A stretch of 6,348 nt of DNA from an uncultured Lachnospiraceae bacterium (GTDB lineage Bacteria; Bacillota; Clostridia; Lachnospirales; Lachnospiraceae): the NCBI GenBank assembly GCA_934418055.1, contig CAKRWX010000147.1:1-6348 (forward strand), read 5' to 3'. Each line of letters starts with the position of its first letter. Positions within the stretch are counted from its first letter, which is position 1. The notes beneath the pieces are model-generated. The model saw only the letters and a list, made by a program, of their open reading frames with translations. It made no database searches and was not told the DNA's origin. The position numbers and the translations under genes are program-made. Below, one piece after another: positions 1-5,416 of the stretch.

Positions 1-543
1 GTACATGGGGATTCCTTTGCGCAGGATCAGCCAGATGGTAAGCCCCATAAACGGCAGCATGGCAAGCAGGACGGCGCCAAGCCTGGGCTCCATGCTCATG
101 GTGACGATCAGGCCGCCAAGCAGCAGGATCGGGGCCCGGACGCCCAGCCTCTGCATCATGCCGATCATCCGGTGCAGGTTGTAGGTGTCTGTGGTCAGAC
201 GGGAGATCACAGAAGGAATGGTGATGCGGTCCATCTGGGCGCAGGAAAGCATGGTAGCTTTCTGGTAAAGGTCCCGGCGGACTTCTTCCGTTACATCCCT
301 CGCCACGGCTGAGGCCATACGGTTGGGGATCACATTGAAGGCGAAAACAGCCGCAGAACAGAGGAGCATCATACAGCCCCATAACAGAACCCGCTGAAAT
401 TCTCTGGTGGGGATCACTTCATCAATGATGGTGGAGAGCATCCACGGGATCATCAGATCCAGCAGCGTTCCCATGAATTTAATGGTAAATCCAAGACCTA
501 TGCGGCCAAGATAGGGACGAAGGTAAATGGTAAGGCGTTTCAT
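1..543 (-). CDS. ABC-type multidrug exporter, membrane domain (N-terminal part, runs off the left edge)
   Basis: This is the first 181 residues of an ABC exporter half-transporter (membrane domain fused to an ATPase); the ATPase part lies outside the window. The translation begins MKRLTIYLRPYLGRIGLGF and has hydrophobic spans at about residues 15-40, 52-76 and 137-175. Between them is the cytoplasmic stretch with VTEEVRRDLYQKA and SVISRLTTDTYNL, matching the 'SRLTND' signature of type-IV ABC exporter membrane domains. The ATG is preceded by a strong AAAGGAGA site 7 bases upstream. The start overlaps the stop of the marR gene as ATGA, so the two are co-transcribed and probably translationally coupled. 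Family knowledge: such genes after a MarR regulator often come as a heterodimeric pair, so a second ABC gene may follow; that is inference. The substrate cannot be told from this fragment. Confidence 0.9.
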   Translation of the reverse strand, partial: MKRLTIYLRPYLGRIGLGFTIKFMGTLLDLMIPWMLSTIIDEVIPTREFQRVLLWGCMMLLCSAAVFAFNVIPNRMASAVARDVTEEVRRDLYQKATMLSCAQMDRITIPSVISRLTTDTYNLHRMIGMMQRLGVRAPILLLGGLIVTMSMEPRLGAVLLAMLPFMGLTIWLILRKGIPMY

Positions 544-1040
544 GTACCGGTCTCCTTTCTGGAAGCGGCAGGAGCAGCCTGTTCCGGAACCGGACAGCGT
601 TCCGTCAGATGTTCCGGATGTCCAAGAGCCAGTTCCGCATTCGAATAAAGCCTGCGCAGCATGGAACTGAGCAGCAGGATCTCCTCATCCGAAAATCCGT
701 CATATAAAATCTGGTTCCATTCCTCAAAGACTTCTCTGATCCTGGGAAGCAGCTCCTCGGCTTTGGCAGTCAGATATAGTTTTTGGACCCGCCGGTCTTT
801 CGGATCCGGCTCCCGGCGGATATAGCCGTTGGATTCCAGAGAAGCCAGGTGCCTGGCGATGACGCTTTTATCCTTGTAAAGCTGGGAAGCCAGCTGTTCC
901 TGGGAAATGCCAGGTGTCCGGTTGATGCGGAGAAGGTAAATACATTGGATTCCGGTAATTCCGTAATCTGCCATTTTCTGGGTCCGAAAATAGTTGGTGC
1001 ACCGCACGATCCGCATGAAATCTCCGATATGTTTTTCCAA
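540..1040 (-). CDS. MarR-family transcriptional repressor of the ABC exporter operon
   Basis: This is a 166-residue winged-helix DNA-binding protein, probably a ligand-relieved dimeric repressor. The recognition region is at about residues 45-72 (SQEQLASQLYKDKSVIARHL), followed by the wing at 74-90 with the family hallmark DPKDRR (D79, R83, R84). The flanking helices at 1-40 and 95-140 would form the dimer interface. The chosen start is TTG at 1040, because an AAAGGGGG site lies about 10 bases upstream. The next ATG (residue 9, at 1016) lacks an equally good site and would shorten the first helix. The C-terminal 20 residues are a polar tail that also encodes the ribosome binding site of the next gene, which it overlaps by 4 bases. 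Two dyads over its own promoter suggest autoregulation. The inducer is unknown. Confidence 0.93.
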   Translation of the reverse strand: MEKHIGDFMRIVRCTNYFRTQKMADYGITGIQCIYLLRINRTPGISQEQLASQLYKDKSVIARHLASLESNGYIRREPDPKDRRVQKLYLTAKAEELLPRIREVFEEWNQILYDGFSDEEILLLSSMLRRLYSNAELALGHPEHLTERCPVPEQAAPAASRKETGT

Positions 1041-1062
1041 AATATAGACGCCCCCTTTTTAG

Positions 1063-1097
1063 ATAGTTGCAATAACAACTGTTGCTCATGCAACTAT
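1063..1097. promoter_or_regulatory. Tandem MarR-type operator dyads over the marR-ABC promoter
   Basis: Two adjacent dyads of the form GTTG-N6-CAAC are present. The first is at 1066-1079 (extended to AGTTG/CAACT, 1065-1080). The second is at 1081-1094 (extended to GTTGC/GCAAC). Their centres are 15 bp apart. The outermost arms also form a perfect 9-bp inverted repeat, ATAGTTGCA (1063-1071) with TGCAACTAT (1089-1097). The block overlaps the -10 box and the predicted start of transcription, the expected place for a MarR repressor. That the adjacent MarR protein binds here is inference from position and symmetry. Confidence 0.75.
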
Positions 1098-1124
1098 TTT
1101 AAGAGATAAAAATAAGAAAGTCAA
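1096..1124 (-). promoter_or_regulatory. Sigma-A promoter of the marR-ABC operon
   Basis: Read on the minus strand, TTGACT (1119-1124) is followed by a 17-bp spacer and TAAAAT (1096-1101). Each box differs from consensus by one base. Transcription should start near 1089, giving a leader of about 48 bases that contains the operator dyads and the ribosome binding site. The -35 box lies within the 3' arm of the terminator hairpin of the upstream MATE gene, and the spacer overlaps its U-rich tail. Confidence 0.75.
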
Positions 1125-1151
1125 TGAGAATCATGGGCTCATTGACTTTCT
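1102..1151 (-). terminator. Rho-independent terminator after the MATE gene
   Basis: A perfect 14-bp inverted repeat pairs 1138-1151 (CTCATTGACTTTCT on the plus strand) with 1115-1128, leaving a 9-base loop (1129-1137). On the minus strand the stem is followed by TATTTTTATC, a U-rich tail. The hairpin begins 4 bases after the MATE stop codon. The plus-strand side has no T-run, so it acts for the minus strand only. Confidence 0.85.
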
Positions 1152-1154
1152 GGA

Positions 1155-2486
1155 TTATGCGTAATGGTACCGTTTCCGCAATGCCGTCAGGAAAATGATA
1201 GAGATCAACATCGCCATCAGATCCGCAAAGGTATTGGACAGCCAGATTCCGGTCAGCCCTAAAAAGGCAGGGAGAATCAGGACGGAGCCCACCTGGAATA
1301 CCAGGGTACGCAGGAAGGAGATTACCGCAGACACCAGTCCATTGTTTAATGCAGTGAAAAATGCGGATGCAAAGATGTTGATTCCACACACCAGGAATGA
1401 CAGGGCGAAAATGTGGAATGCGGACTTGGTCATGGCGTACAGCTCAGGATCATAGCCCACAAAGATCCGGGACAATGCTCCGGCGAGAAGATTCGCCAGA
1501 ATGGTCATGGAAATACCTGCGATGATGTTTAATTTCAGGCTTTTCCGCAACAGATTTTTCAGTTCAGCATGGTTTCCGGCTCCATAGTGATAGCCTATGA
1601 CCGGGCCTACGCCGATGGTGTAGCCGAAGAATACGGCAATAAAAATAAACTGGACGTACATTAAAACGCCATAAGCGGCAATTCCATTTTCCCCTGCATA
1701 GTTCAGAAGCTGGAAATTGTAAAGTATGCTGACGATGGAGGAAGAGATGTTACCCATCAGCTCAGACATGCCGTTGGTGCAGGATAAGAAAAATGGACGC
1801 CATTCCAGGCGGGTCGGCACCAGATGGAGCAGGCTGTCATTTTTCCCGAGGAACAGGACCAGCGGCAGAAGACCGCCGATACACTGGCTGATCCCTGTTG
1901 CCAGGGCAGCACCGGCAACACCCCAGCGGAAAACAACAATAAATAAGGCGTCCAGGCTCATATTGGTAAGTCCCGCTATGATCGTAACGATCAGACCGGC
2001 ATGAGGCTTCTGGGCCGTCACCAGAAAGCTCTGGAATACGTTCTGCAGCATAAAGGGACTGATGAATAAGAGGACGGTGCGCAGGTAAATGACACAGTCA
2101 TCCAGCATAACATCAGTTGCACCTAAGAGGATGGAGACCCGGCGGGCAAATACAATACCGATGGTGGTTAAGATCAGCCCCAGGATCACAGTCATGATGA
2201 TCAGCATGGAAAAATAGCGGTTGGCCAGTTCATGCTTGCCTTCGCCCAAGGTTTTTGCGATCAGGGCACTGCCGCCAGTACCGATCATGAAACCAAAGCC
2301 GCCCAGGATCATGATAAATGGCATAACCAGATTGATAGCTGCAAATGGGATTTTTCCTACGAAGTTGGATACAAATAGCCCGTCTACCACGCCGTAGATG
2401 GAGGTGAAGATCATCATGACGATGGATGGCAGGCAGAAATGCAGCAGCCGTTGATAGGTAAAGTGATCAGATAACTGGATTTTCAT
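1155..2486 (-). CDS. MATE-family multidrug efflux transporter (MepA-like)
   Basis: This is a 443-residue integral membrane protein, the usual length for MATE transporters with twelve helices in two six-helix lobes. Family knowledge: these export cationic drugs or dyes in exchange for sodium or protons. The N-lobe shows the typical VVDGLFVSNFVG (about residues 33-44, with D35) and GTGGSALIAKTLGEGK (about 69-84). The C-lobe repeats the pattern with GYTIGVGPVIGYHYGAGNHAELK. The start is the ATG at 2486, with AAAGGAGA 7 bases upstream. A longer reading frame to 2531 exists but has no such site and lies inside the preceding gene. The gene overlaps the end of the upstream marR-type gene by 20 bases and ends in a terminator. 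The arrangement matches mepR-mepA of Staphylococcus aureus; substrate specificity is not visible. Confidence 0.93.
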   Translation of the reverse strand: MKIQLSDHFTYQRLLHFCLPSIVMMIFTSIYGVVDGLFVSNFVGKIPFAAINLVMPFIMILGGFGFMIGTGGSALIAKTLGEGKHELANRYFSMLIIMTVILGLILTTIGIVFARRVSILLGATDVMLDDCVIYLRTVLLFISPFMLQNVFQSFLVTAQKPHAGLIVTIIAGLTNMSLDALFIVVFRWGVAGAALATGISQCIGGLLPLVLFLGKNDSLLHLVPTRLEWRPFFLSCTNGMSELMGNISSSIVSILYNFQLLNYAGENGIAAYGVLMYVQFIFIAVFFGYTIGVGPVIGYHYGAGNHAELKNLLRKSLKLNIIAGISMTILANLLAGALSRIFVGYDPELYAMTKSAFHIFALSFLVCGINIFASAFFTALNNGLVSAVISFLRTLVFQVGSVLILPAFLGLTGIWLSNTFADLMAMLISIIFLTALRKRYHYA

Positions 2487-2976
2487 AAAAGCTCTCCTTT
2501 TGTTGGTCGCCAGCAGAGGATTCAGGGGCAATGGTCTGGAAATGTTGTTTTAACGCATCGGTATAGATCCGGAATAAGGATAAGAACTGTTTCATGGATT
2601 CCTGTCCCATGGAAGCGATGGCAAGCTGCTCCTGTTCTATGACCAGGTCAATAGTCCGGGCGGCCAGCTCCTGTCCGGCTTCAGTCAGGACCAGGAATTT
2701 GCTCCTGCGGTCTTTTCCGGTGGCCAGTGTGATAAAACCGTTCCGCTCCAGGGATTTCAAAGCAGAATTGATGGTCTGCTTGCTCATGTAAATGGATTCA
2801 CAAAGCTGTTTCTGGGTGAGCGGCGCAGCACCTTCACGAAGACAATAAAGAATCCAGAAGGCACTGTCAGAAAGGCCAAACTGAGCTGCCATACGATGGT
2901 AGATGACATCATTTTCTTTAAAAATGGCATTATATTCCAATAGATAATGGAAAAAAAGGCTGTTTGTATGTTGCAT
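2467..2976 (-). CDS. MarR-family transcriptional repressor of the MATE gene (MepR-like)
   Basis: This is a 169-residue winged-helix regulator. The helix-turn-helix is at about residues 54-79 (TQKQLCESIYMSKQTINSAL), and the wing at 81-98 carries GKDRRSK (D89, R90, R91), the hallmark contact loop. The start chosen is the ATG at 2976, with TTGGAGGG 6 bases upstream. A GTG start at 3006 would add ten residues but lies at the predicted transcription start and inside an operator dyad, so it is rejected. The 3' end overlaps the MATE start by 20 bases, so the two are one operon with likely coupled translation. Two dyads surrounding the -10 box imply autorepression. By analogy with MepR it should respond to the compounds its pump exports; that is inference. 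Confidence 0.93.
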   Translation of the reverse strand: MQHTNSLFFHYLLEYNAIFKENDVIYHRMAAQFGLSDSAFWILYCLREGAAPLTQKQLCESIYMSKQTINSALKSLERNGFITLATGKDRRSKFLVLTEAGQELAARTIDLVIEQEQLAIASMGQESMKQFLSLFRIYTDALKQHFQTIAPESSAGDQQKESFYENPVI

Positions 2977-2995
2977 AGATTCCCTCCAATTCAAA

Positions 2996-3032
2996 AGTCC
3001 GAACACGGACTATTATAGTCTGAAATCGGACT
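2996..3032. promoter_or_regulatory. Two phased MarR-type operators around the marR-MATE promoter
   Basis: The first dyad is AGTCCG-N4-CGGACT at 2996-3011 (perfect 6-bp arms). The second is AGTCTG-N4-CGGACT at 3017-3032 (one mismatch). Centres are 21 bp apart, two helical turns, so two dimers would bind on the same DNA face. One site fills the spacer between -35 and -10; the other covers the transcription start. Their outer arms also give an 11-bp perfect inverted repeat (2992-3002 with 3026-3036). Binding by the neighbouring MarR protein is inferred. Confidence 0.8.
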
Positions 3033-3040
3033 TTTGTCAA
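3012..3040 (-). promoter_or_regulatory. Perfect-consensus sigma-A promoter of the marR-MATE operon
   Basis: On the minus strand TTGACA (3035-3040), a 17-bp spacer and TATAAT (3012-3017) match the consensus exactly. Transcription should start near 3005, leaving a leader of about 29 bases before the ATG at 2976. So strong a promoter would need tight repression, consistent with the two operators that bracket its -10 box. Confidence 0.88.
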
Positions 3041-3052
3041 GAGGGCAGAAAC

Positions 3053-3081
3053 TGGACAGAATGGGGAGAAATTGGTATGCT
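3053..3081 (+). promoter_or_regulatory. Extended -10 promoter of the RNA methyltransferase gene
   Basis: TGGACA (3053-3058), a 17-bp spacer and TATGCT (3076-3081) preceded by TG one base upstream (3073-3074) form a plausible extended -10 promoter. Transcription would start near 3088, about 52 bases before the ATG. Only 12 bases separate its -35 box from that of the divergent marR-MATE promoter. No operator dyad overlaps it. Confidence 0.6.
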
Positions 3082-3139
3082 AGAGGAAGCATCGGCAAAA
3101 GCCGTTTCAGGGAATGATTGCGAAAAAAAGGAGAGAAAT

Positions 3140-3970
3140 ATGCCAAATATCATAGAAATTACAGATTTTCATGCGCCGGAATTGGATATCTATGCCAGAT
3201 ATACAGAAGGGCAGTTATTAAACCGTCATGAGCCGGAGAAGGGGATCTTTATTGCGGAGAGCCCGCTGGTGATCGGAAGAGCATTGGATGGAGGCTGTCA
3301 GCCGATCTCGATTCTGGTGGAGGACCGCCAGGCAGAGCACCAGGCGAAGGAGATCATCGTGCGGTGTGATCAGATATGCAAAAATATCCCGGTCTTTACC
3401 GCACCATTTGATGTGCTGACAGAGTTGACCGGATTTAAGCTGACCAGAGGGCTGTTGTGCGCGATGCACCGCCCGCCACATCCGTCAGTGGAACAGGTCT
3501 GCCAGAACGCCCGCCGGGTAGCGGTACTGGAAAATGTGGTAAATCCTACCAATGTGGGGGCTATTTTCCGTTCGGCGGCAGCCCTGAATATGGATGCAGT
3601 GCTGTTGACAGAAGGATGCAGTGATCCGCTGTACCGCAGGGCGGTCCGGGTCAGTATGGGGACGGTGTTCCAGGTGCCATGGACCTTTTTAAGACCGGGG
3701 ATCGATCTGACGGAGCAGCTTCATGAACTGGGTTTTCGCACGGCTGCCATGGCGCTGCGGGATGACTCTTACCGGATCGATGACCCGGAGTTAGAAGAAG
3801 TAGAGAAACTGGCCGTGGTACTGGGAACCGAGGGGGAAGGACTGGCAGCAGATACCATCTCAAACTGCGATTATACAGTCAAAATTCCCATGTCCCACGG
3901 CGTTGATTCTTTAAATGTAGCGGCTGCCAGTGCAGTGGCGTTCTGGCAGCTGGGAAACCGTGGAAAATAA
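3140..3970 (+). CDS. TrmH/SpoU-family RNA 2'-O-methyltransferase
   Basis: This is a 276-residue SAM-dependent methyltransferase that would methylate a ribose 2'-OH in rRNA or tRNA. Residues 1-115 form a substrate-binding domain of the SpoU type (GIFIAESPLVIGRAL). The trefoil-knot catalytic domain follows with all three motifs: motif 1 at 131-147 (ENVVNPTNVGAIFRSAA, with N138 and R144), motif 2 at 226-234 (LAVVLGTEGEGL region), and motif 3 at 250-263 (PMSHGVDSLNVAAA). The start is the ATG at 3140 with AAAGGAGA 5-6 bases upstream. An earlier ATG at 3077 sits in the -10 box and has no ribosome site. The target nucleotide cannot be read from the sequence, so no symbol is given. The gene is divergent from an efflux operon, but nothing shows a resistance role rather than housekeeping modification. 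Confidence 0.92.
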   Translation: MPNIIEITDFHAPELDIYARYTEGQLLNRHEPEKGIFIAESPLVIGRALDGGCQPISILVEDRQAEHQAKEIIVRCDQICKNIPVFTAPFDVLTELTGFKLTRGLLCAMHRPPHPSVEQVCQNARRVAVLENVVNPTNVGAIFRSAAALNMDAVLLTEGCSDPLYRRAVRVSMGTVFQVPWTFLRPGIDLTEQLHELGFRTAAMALRDDSYRIDDPELEEVEKLAVVLGTEGEGLAADTISNCDYTVKIPMSHGVDSLNVAAASAVAFWQLGNRGK

Positions 3971-3992
3971 GTATTTCGCGCGGTTCGTTGAA

Positions 3993-4086
3993 GGTGAAAC
4001 GGTTCCAGGCTCCTGTGGGGGAACATTTGGAGGATGGTGAAACTGGTTGGAGCCTGTGAACGTTGGCGGCCAGTGGGGATGGCCGC
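3993..4086. repeat. Inverted repeats in the convergent intergenic region
   Basis: Between the two converging genes are two stems. An outer one pairs CAGGCTCC (4006-4013) with GGAGCCTG (4049-4056) and continues, past a one-base bulge, with GTTC (4002-4005) to GAAC (4058-4061). A compact hairpin pairs GCGGCCA (4066-4072) with TGGCCGC (4080-4086) across a 7-base loop. GGTGAAAC occurs twice (3993-4000 and 4036-4043). Neither strand shows a U-tract after the stems, so a terminator role for the converging genes is possible but unproven. I do not recognise a known RNA family. Confidence 0.4.
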
Positions 4087-4107
4087 ATGGAACGGAAAAT
4101 GTGGAAA

Positions 4108-5091
4108 CTACCGTGTGGAATCCCGCACGATTGTGGAAAATCCAAGCTTTAATTCACGATTCAGTGGATGTTCCTTCTCCTGCATCATATCTAACAGGAT
4201 TTTCCCGGCTTCATTGCCTGCTTCTTCATAGAAGAAATGGGCCGTGGTCAGTGTGGGGGTGGTAGCCCTGGCAATGGAGGAGTCGCCGAATCCGGCGATC
4301 TGTATCTGTTCCGGAACCGGGATTCCCTGTTCGTGGAAATAGCGGAGGGCACCGGAAGCGATGGTGTCAGTGGCGCACAGAAGCGTGTCGATATCCGAGT
4401 GGGCGGTATAAAGTTCTTTCGCCATCTCATATCCGGATTCCATGGTGAAGACCGCTTCCGCATAATAGCGGGGCGCGTCTCCCTGGCCTGCCTGGGCAAG
4501 ACCGTCTTCAAAGCCCTGACGACGGCTGCGTCCCACCGCTTCATCCCTGGCTTCCGCGCCAATGTAGCCAAAGACATGACCGGTTTTGGCCAGTCTGGAG
4601 GCCAGATCAAAGGACGCCTGGTAGTCATCGGAGTAGACACAGGAATAGCCGTCCAGCCGCTGGGCCAGGATCACGATGGGAACGGATAAGTGTTTCAGAC
4701 GTTCCTTATGCTCCGCAGTAAATAAGGTTCCGATCAGAATGATGCCGTCCACATTCTGGTCATGGAAGGAATTCAGATAGCGCAGTTCCTCCTGGGAATC
4801 GTTGTTGGTGCAGGCCAATAGACACTGGTAGCCCGCCTGACCGATGCACTGGGTGATTCCCGCCACCATTCTTCCGATGGAATCGGAATTGATCTTTGGG
4901 ATAATGACTCCAATAAAGTTGGTTTTCCGGCTGCGGAGTGTCTGGGCGGAATTGGATGGGTGGTAGCCGGTCTCCTCGATGACTTTCCGGATCTTTTCCC
5001 GTTTCTCCGCACTGACGTACCCCTCATTTAAATAGCGGGAGACTGTTGCGCGGGACACGCCTGCCAGCTGGGCGATTTCGTTAATGTTCAT
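4108..5091 (-). CDS. LacI-family transcriptional repressor (probable sucrose PTS regulator, ScrR-like)
   Basis: This is a 327-residue repressor of standard LacI-family length. The helix-turn-helix is at residues 3-22 (INEIAQLAGVSRATVSRYLN), and the hinge helix is at about 48-56 (SAQTLRSRK), where L52 would be the minor-groove leucine. A periplasmic-binding-protein-like sugar-sensing and dimerisation domain runs from about 58 to the end, with the family's VPEQIQIAGFGDSSIARATTP and a terminal IVRDSTR. The ATG at 5091 has a modest AAAGG site 7 bases upstream. It is divergent from a sucrose-type PTS gene, and both promoters carry the same 12-base operator word, which makes it the likely local repressor and autoregulator. 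The effector (sucrose or a phosphorylated derivative) is inferred from context only. The gene converges on the RNA methyltransferase gene with no clear terminator. Confidence 0.93.
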   Translation of the reverse strand: MNINEIAQLAGVSRATVSRYLNEGYVSAEKREKIRKVIEETGYHPSNSAQTLRSRKTNFIGVIIPKINSDSIGRMVAGITQCIGQAGYQCLLACTNNDSQEELRYLNSFHDQNVDGIILIGTLFTAEHKERLKHLSVPIVILAQRLDGYSCVYSDDYQASFDLASRLAKTGHVFGYIGAEARDEAVGRSRRQGFEDGLAQAGQGDAPRYYAEAVFTMESGYEMAKELYTAHSDIDTLLCATDTIASGALRYFHEQGIPVPEQIQIAGFGDSSIARATTPTLTTAHFFYEEAGNEAGKILLDMMQEKEHPLNRELKLGFSTIVRDSTR

Positions 5092-5133
5092 AAGTAAGCC
5101 TTTCTATTTGAAATGTCTCATGTAGGTTCCGTG

Positions 5134-5150
5134 TGTGAGAACGATTTTCT
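5134..5150. promoter_or_regulatory. Operator-like site downstream of the lacI-type gene promoter
   Basis: TGTGAGAACGAT (5134-5145) is an exact copy of the 12-base word found at the divergent PTS promoter, but its second half (TTTTC) is poorly symmetric. It lies a few bases downstream of the predicted start of the repressor gene, so it could serve for autoregulation. It is weaker as a dyad than the copy at 5297. Confidence 0.5.
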
Positions 5151-5160
5151 ATCTATTTCT

Positions 5161-5189
5161 ATTTTAATTCATGCTGTTTCATACGTCAA
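5161..5189 (-). promoter_or_regulatory. Sigma-A promoter of the LacI-family repressor gene
   Basis: On the minus strand TTGACG (5184-5189), a 17-bp spacer and TAAAAT (5161-5166) each match consensus at five of six positions. Transcription would start near 5154 and the leader of about 63 bases contains the operator-like word at 5134-5145. Confidence 0.72.
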
Positions 5190-5259
5190 TCCCATAAAAA
5201 CGAAATATGATTGTGAAAAGTGAATAAAAAAATAATTTTAAATTTAGATATTTTGTCTA

Positions 5260-5288
5260 TTTACTACTATCATACAGTTTCTTATAAT
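5260..5288 (+). promoter_or_regulatory. Sigma-A promoter of the PTS gene with A/T-rich upstream tract
   Basis: TTTACT (5260-5265), a 17-bp spacer and a perfect TATAAT (5283-5288) predict a start near 5295. The run of A and T from about 5225 to 5256 lies where an UP element would contact the RNA polymerase alpha subunit and could compensate for the weaker -35 box. The operator dyad begins about two bases after the start. Confidence 0.75.
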
Positions 5289-5296
5289 GAAAACAG

Positions 5297-5316
5297 ATGT
5301 GAGAACGATACCACAT
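5297..5316. promoter_or_regulatory. LacI/cre-type operator at the PTS promoter start
   Basis: A 20-bp dyad with outer arms ATGTG/CACAT is centred on the CG at 5306-5307, the central step typical of LacI-family operators. It contains the same 12 bases as 5134-5145. The inner 14 bases (5300-5313) also match the CcpA cre consensus TGWNANCGNTNWCA at all but one position. It could therefore be read by the neighbouring repressor, by CcpA for carbon catabolite repression, or both. Confidence 0.7.
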
Positions 5317-5416
5317 AAGAAATCTCACAGTACACAAGTACAGATTTGCAGAAAAAATGCCAAAAGATCGAAGGGCAGACAGGGATTATTTAAGATGGAA
5401 GAGGAGGAGTTTACAC

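Larger units (their letters stand above)
5092..5416. other. Divergent control region between the repressor and PTS genes
   Basis: These 325 bases hold no supported gene. From left to right they contain the repressor leader with an operator-like word, the repressor promoter, an A/T-rich tract (about 5221-5256), the PTS promoter and operator, and a leader of about 120 bases. A short ATG-started frame from 5287 is rejected as a gene because it runs through the start of the PTS gene in another frame and has no ribosome site. No antiterminator (RAT) element or riboswitch was recognised in the leader. Confidence 0.75.

Noticed and set aside
2487..2531. Longer N-terminus for the MATE protein
   Set aside because: The extra 15 residues are polar, lie inside the regulator gene and lack a ribosome site; MKIQLSDHF at 2486 has AAAGGAGA at ideal spacing.
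2977..3006. GTG start adding ten residues to the MATE-module MarR protein
   Set aside because: It coincides with the predicted transcription start and the operator, while the ATG at 2976 has a GGAGGG site.
3077..3139. Upstream ATG that would add 21 residues to the RNA methyltransferase
   Set aside because: The ATG falls within the predicted -10 box, has no ribosome binding site, and the added residues do not resemble the family; the ATG at 3140 has a strong site.
4100..4138. Three TGTGGAA words (4100, 4114, 4132), considered as DnaA boxes or iterons
   Set aside because: They do not match TTATCCACA well, spacing is uneven (14 and 18), and two lie inside the LacI-type coding end; chance is more likely.
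4237..4689. 150-residue plus-strand open frame opposite the LacI-type gene
   Set aside because: It lies wholly within a well-supported minus-strand gene, has low-complexity glycine-rich composition and no ribosome site; it is a shadow.
5193..5209. CATA-N9-TATG dyad with a central CG, considered as a third LacI-type operator
   Set aside because: The arms are short and A/T-rich, and the sequence is unlike the repeated 12-base word.
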